From an uncultured Erysipelotrichaceae bacterium (GTDB lineage Bacteria; Bacillota_I; Bacilli_A; RF39; UBA660): a DNA stretch of 8,315 nucleotides. The stretch spans positions 1-8,315 of the forward strand of contig CACYBN010000119.1 in assembly GCA_902772675.1 (NCBI GenBank), given 5' to 3'. Below, in pieces: positions 5,876 through 8,315 of the stretch. A model generated the notes under the pieces. That model did not search any database and had not been told where the DNA came from. It was given only the letters and a program-made list of their open reading frames with translations. Positions within the stretch are counted from its first letter, which is position 1; each line of letters starts with the position of its first letter. Both the position numbers and the translations under genes were made by a program.

Positions 5876-6386
5876 ATATAATACTTTTTAATATACCATA
5901 GGATAGAATAGACATAATAACACCAGCAGCAAAAATACCAATTGCTATCGCAACAAAAGACTTTTTCCTATCCATATCAAGCATAGCAGCAATTAAAGCA
6001 CCAGTCCAAGCACCTGTTCCTGGTAGAGGAATCCCTACAAATAAGAAAATTCCTAAATAACCATATTTTTCTATTTTTCCTTTTTTCTTTTGAACTTTTT
6101 CATTTAACCAATTAACAATCTTTTTAAATAATTTGATAGTAGCCATCCAATTTAAAACAATTCTTATTAGCCATAATATGAATGGCACTGGTAAGATATT
6201 AGCTATATAACAAACTATAAAAGCTTTAAAAAAGTTTATATTTAATAATGCAGCAGCTATTAAACCACCACGAAGTTCTATTAAAGGTAACATAGAAACA
6301 ATAAATACAGTAATTGTTTTACCTAATTCAGTAGTAGTTATACCACTAAACACTTTTAAGAAAAATTTAACTAATCCTTCAGCCAT
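5874..6386 (-). CDS. COG2426 family small membrane protein (putative small multidrug export protein)
   Basis: This 170-residue integral membrane protein has about four to five hydrophobic segments (near 24-36, 49-76, 108-138 and 144-165) and a basic cytoplasmic loop (about 85-107, rich in lysine). Two conserved family motifs are clear: PLIELRGGLIAA (34-45) and GIPLPGTGAWTGALIAA (118-134). They match the family annotated as putative small multidrug export protein (Sm_multidrug_ex); the transport activity of that family is poorly supported, so the substrate is unknown. ATG at 6386 is preferred because AAGGTG (6398-6393) lies six bases upstream. An in-frame TTG at 6404 falls within the -10 region and has no SD. 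It is a single-gene unit, convergent with the sortase gene and divergent from typA. An imperfect palindrome overlaps its promoter. Confidence 0.85.
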   Translation of the reverse strand: MAEGLVKFFLKVFSGITTTELGKTITVFIVSMLPLIELRGGLIAAALLNINFFKAFIVCYIANILPVPFILWLIRIVLNWMATIKLFKKIVNWLNEKVQKKKGKIEKYGYLGIFLFVGIPLPGTGAWTGALIAAMLDMDRKKSFVAIAIGIFAAGVIMSILSYGILKSII

Positions 6387-6403
6387 CTTCTTCACCTTAA
6401 TCA

Positions 6404-6432
6404 ATTATAGATTATATTTTATTTTAGGTCAA
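6404..6432 (-). promoter_or_regulatory. promoter of the COG2426-type gene
   Basis: TTGACC (6432-6427), a 17-base spacer and a perfect TATAAT (6409-6404). It matches consensus well, but it would leave only about 11 bases before the ATG, with transcription starting at the SD. A second TATAAT at 6416-6411, with a poorer -35, would give a longer leader. Confidence 0.6.
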
Positions 6433-6440
6433 TTGAACTA
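6425..6440. promoter_or_regulatory. imperfect palindrome over the -35, possible operator
   Basis: TAGGTCAATTGAACTA is palindromic at 14 of 16 positions and centred at 6432/6433. It covers the -35 of the minus-strand promoter. The shape suits a dimeric repressor, but no regulator gene lies in the window. Confidence 0.35.
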
Positions 6441-6449
6441 TTTTTATTC

Positions 6450-6477
6450 TTGTATTTTTAAAGTTTTATGGTATAAT
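6450..6477 (+). promoter_or_regulatory. extended -10 promoter of typA
   Basis: A perfect TATAAT (6472-6477) is preceded by TGG, an extended -10, with a partial -35 TTGTAT (6450-6455) 16 bases upstream. Transcription would start near 6484, about 24 bases before the ATG. Confidence 0.7.
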
Positions 6478-6507
6478 TATGTAAGTTTATGGGAGAAGTG
6501 GTATTTT

Positions 6508-8315
6508 ATGGAAAAAAGAAATGTTGCAATTATAGCTCATGTTGACCATGGTAAAACAACATTAGTAGATCAAATTTTAAAAAGTAGTGGAACATTTAGA
6601 GAAAATGAAGATTTATCAAATGTTTCAATGGATAGCAACCAATTAGAAAAAGAAAGAGGAATAACAATCTTAGCTAAGACAACAGCTATAGATTATAAAG
6701 ATACACGTATCAATATATTAGATACGCCTGGTCATGCTGACTTCGGTGGAGAAGTTGAAAGAATAATGAACATGGTTGATGGTGTAATCTTAGTGGTTGA
6801 TGCCTATGAAGGAACTATGCCTCAAACAAGATTTGTTTTAAAGAAAGCTTTAGAAGCAAATAATAAACCTATAGTAGTTATTAATAAAGTAGATAAAGAA
6901 AGTGCAAGATGTGCAGAAGTAATTGATGAAGTATTAGAATTATTTATTGAATTAGGAGCTAATGATGATCAATTAGATTTCCCTGTTGTATATGCATCAG
7001 CAATTAATGGAACTTCTAGTTTAGATAGTGATTTATCTACTCAAACAAAAGGATTCGACGAATTATTAGACTTAATAATTTCTGAAATTCCAGCTCCAAG
7101 CGGAGATGCAAATAACGATTTACAATTCCAACCAGCATTACTAGACTATAATGACTATGTTGGAAGAATAGGAATTGGTAGAGTACACAATGGTAAAATT
7201 AAAACAGGTCAAATGGTTGCATGTCATAGATTAGATGGATCTATTAAACAATTTAGAATACAAAAATTATTTGGTTTTATAGGATATAAGAGAATTGAAA
7301 TAGAAGAAGCTGAAGCTGGAGATATTTGTGCAGTAGCAGGTCTTCCTGATATATCAGTAGGAGAAACATTATGCGAAGTAGGAAAAGACGCTCCACTTCC
7401 AATATTACATATAGATGAACCAACACTAGAAATGAGAATAGGAACTAACTCAAGTCCATTCTGTGGTAAAGATGGTGATTTATTAACAGCACGTAAAATA
7501 GAAGAAAGACTTAATAAAGAAACTCAAAGAGACGTAAGCTTAAAAGTAAGACCAGCAGACAATGAAAGTTGGATAGTTTCTGGTCGTGGAGAACTTCACT
7601 TAAGTATTTTAATAGAAAATATGAGAAGAGAAGGATTTGAACTTGAAGTATCAAAACCAAGCGTAATAGTAAAAGAAATCGATGGAGTAAAATGTGAACC
7701 ATATGAAGATTTACAAATAGATTGTCCTGAAGATACAGTAGGTTCAGTAATTGAACAATTAGGTTTAAGAGGAGCAATCATGGGAAATATGAGTTCTGCA
7801 AATGGACAAACTCATATAAGCTATGTAATCCCATCACGTGGATTATTAGGATTTTCAACAAACTTTATGACAATGACAAAAGGTTATGGAATAATGAACC
7901 ATACATTTAGTGAATATAGACCAATGGCAGATGTAGAAGTAGGAGAACGTTCATTAGGTGTATTAGTATCAATGGAAAATGGTAAATCAACAGCTTATGC
8001 TTTAGGTGCATTAGAAGACAGAGGAGTAATGTTTATAGAACCTGGAGTAGAAGTATATGAAGGAATGATAGTTGGTGAACATTCTAGAGATAATGATTTA
8101 GCAGTTAACTGTGTAAAAGGTAAAAACCTAACTAATGTAAGAGCAGCTGGTTCTGATCATACAGTAGTATTAAAAAGACCAAGAATTATAACACTAGAAT
8201 ATGCATTGGATTATATCAATTCCGATGAATTAGTTGAAGTTACACCTAAAAATATAAGATTAAGAAAAAGAATTCTTAATACAGAATCTAGAAAAAAATT
8301 TGACGCTAAAAAGTA
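6508..8315 (+). CDS. typA: ribosome-associated GTPase TypA/BipA (last base of stop lies outside the window)
   Basis: This is a translational GTPase of the elongation-factor family that binds ribosomes and aids 50S assembly and growth under stress or cold. The 602 residues seen match the family's usual length (about 600-615). The G domain has G1 AHVDHGKT (10-17), G2 RGIT (50-53), G3 DTPGH (72-76), G4 NKVD (126-129) and G5 SA (164-165). EF-Tu-like domain II follows (about 205-290), then EF-G-like domains (about 305-480, including SGRGELHLSIL) and the TypA-specific C-terminal domain (IPSRGLLGF, GVMFIEPG, RLRKRILN). The frame is uninterrupted and ends ...FDAKK followed by TA, so the window almost certainly cuts within a TAA or TAG stop. 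The SD is loose: GGGAG at 6491-6495 lies 12 bases from the ATG, with a second GTGG nearer. It has its own promoter, divergent from the COG2426-type gene. Confidence 0.97.
   Translation, partial: MEKRNVAIIAHVDHGKTTLVDQILKSSGTFRENEDLSNVSMDSNQLEKERGITILAKTTAIDYKDTRINILDTPGHADFGGEVERIMNMVDGVILVVDAYEGTMPQTRFVLKKALEANNKPIVVINKVDKESARCAEVIDEVLELFIELGANDDQLDFPVVYASAINGTSSLDSDLSTQTKGFDELLDLIISEIPAPSGDANNDLQFQPALLDYNDYVGRIGIGRVHNGKIKTGQMVACHRLDGSIKQFRIQKLFGFIGYKRIEIEEAEAGDICAVAGLPDISVGETLCEVGKDAPLPILHIDEPTLEMRIGTNSSPFCGKDGDLLTARKIEERLNKETQRDVSLKVRPADNESWIVSGRGELHLSILIENMRREGFELEVSKPSVIVKEIDGVKCEPYEDLQIDCPEDTVGSVIEQLGLRGAIMGNMSSANGQTHISYVIPSRGLLGFSTNFMTMTKGYGIMNHTFSEYRPMADVEVGERSLGVLVSMENGKSTAYALGALEDRGVMFIEPGVEVYEGMIVGEHSRDNDLAVNCVKGKNLTNVRAAGSDHTVVLKRPRIITLEYALDYINSDELVEVTPKNIRLRKRILNTESRKKFDAKK

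Noticed and set aside
7511..7781. Two minus-strand open frames inside typA
   Set aside because: Both lie over conserved EF-G-like domains of an intact typA frame; one is leucine-rich low complexity.
27..8315. Mycoplasma-type genetic code (TGA as tryptophan), considered because of AT content and short ClpB
   Set aside because: All tryptophans read as TGG, all frames are intact under the standard code, and wall-related genes argue against a wall-less mollicute.
1..8315. CRISPR arrays, insertion sequences, tRNA or rRNA genes
   Set aside because: No regularly spaced repeats, transposase frames, flanking inverted repeats or RNA-gene signatures were seen on either strand.

Overview
The window is strongly AT-rich, with AT-ending codons, AGA as the main arginine codon, canonical Shine-Dalgarno (SD) sites and short T-tailed hairpins. 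It carries an HrcA/CIRCE heat-shock operator, a class B sortase, a cell-wall-anchored protein and a GH73-type peptidoglycan hydrolase. Together these point to a low-GC, Gram-positive, walled member of the Bacillota, plausibly an uncultured gut-type Bacilli or Erysipelotrichia-like lineage; that placement is inference. Every tryptophan I read is TGG, no TGA lies inside a gene, and every complete gene ends in TAA or TAG. The standard bacterial code fits, and a wall-less mycoplasma is unlikely.

Layout. Positions 1-2141 (minus) hold clpB, a disaggregase without the usual N-terminal domain, transcribed from a CIRCE-overlapped promoter (2168-2208). Divergent from it, 2277-2912 (plus) encodes a membrane-targeted glucosaminidase-like wall hydrolase. 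It is followed by an unrecognised 52-residue charged protein (2946-3104) and a bidirectional terminator. Convergent with that pair, 3148-4023 (minus) encodes a secreted surface protein with an NPPTG sorting signal. Divergent from it, 4204-5847 (plus) encodes a class B sortase whose catalytic domain follows a long, unrecognised cytoplasmic domain and one membrane helix. Back-to-back promoter candidates lie between the two. A second bidirectional terminator separates the sortase from a small COG2426-type membrane protein (5874-6386, minus). A divergent promoter region then leads to typA/bipA (6508 to the window end, plus), complete except for the last base of its presumed stop codon.

How the genes relate. 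clpB and typA are housekeeping or stress genes. The middle is a cell-surface block: a wall hydrolase, a sortase substrate and the sortase likely to anchor it. The most unusual item is the sortase, because its roughly 270-residue cytoplasmic domain could connect an intracellular signal to surface-protein anchoring. It also sits divergent from what looks like its own dedicated substrate.

Four starts are set by SD position: TTG at 2277 for the hydrolase, ATG at 2946 for the small gene, ATG at 4204 for the sortase and ATG at 6386 (minus) for the membrane protein. No tRNA, rRNA, CRISPR array, insertion sequence or phage gene was seen. No gene-free stretch exceeds about 180 bases.
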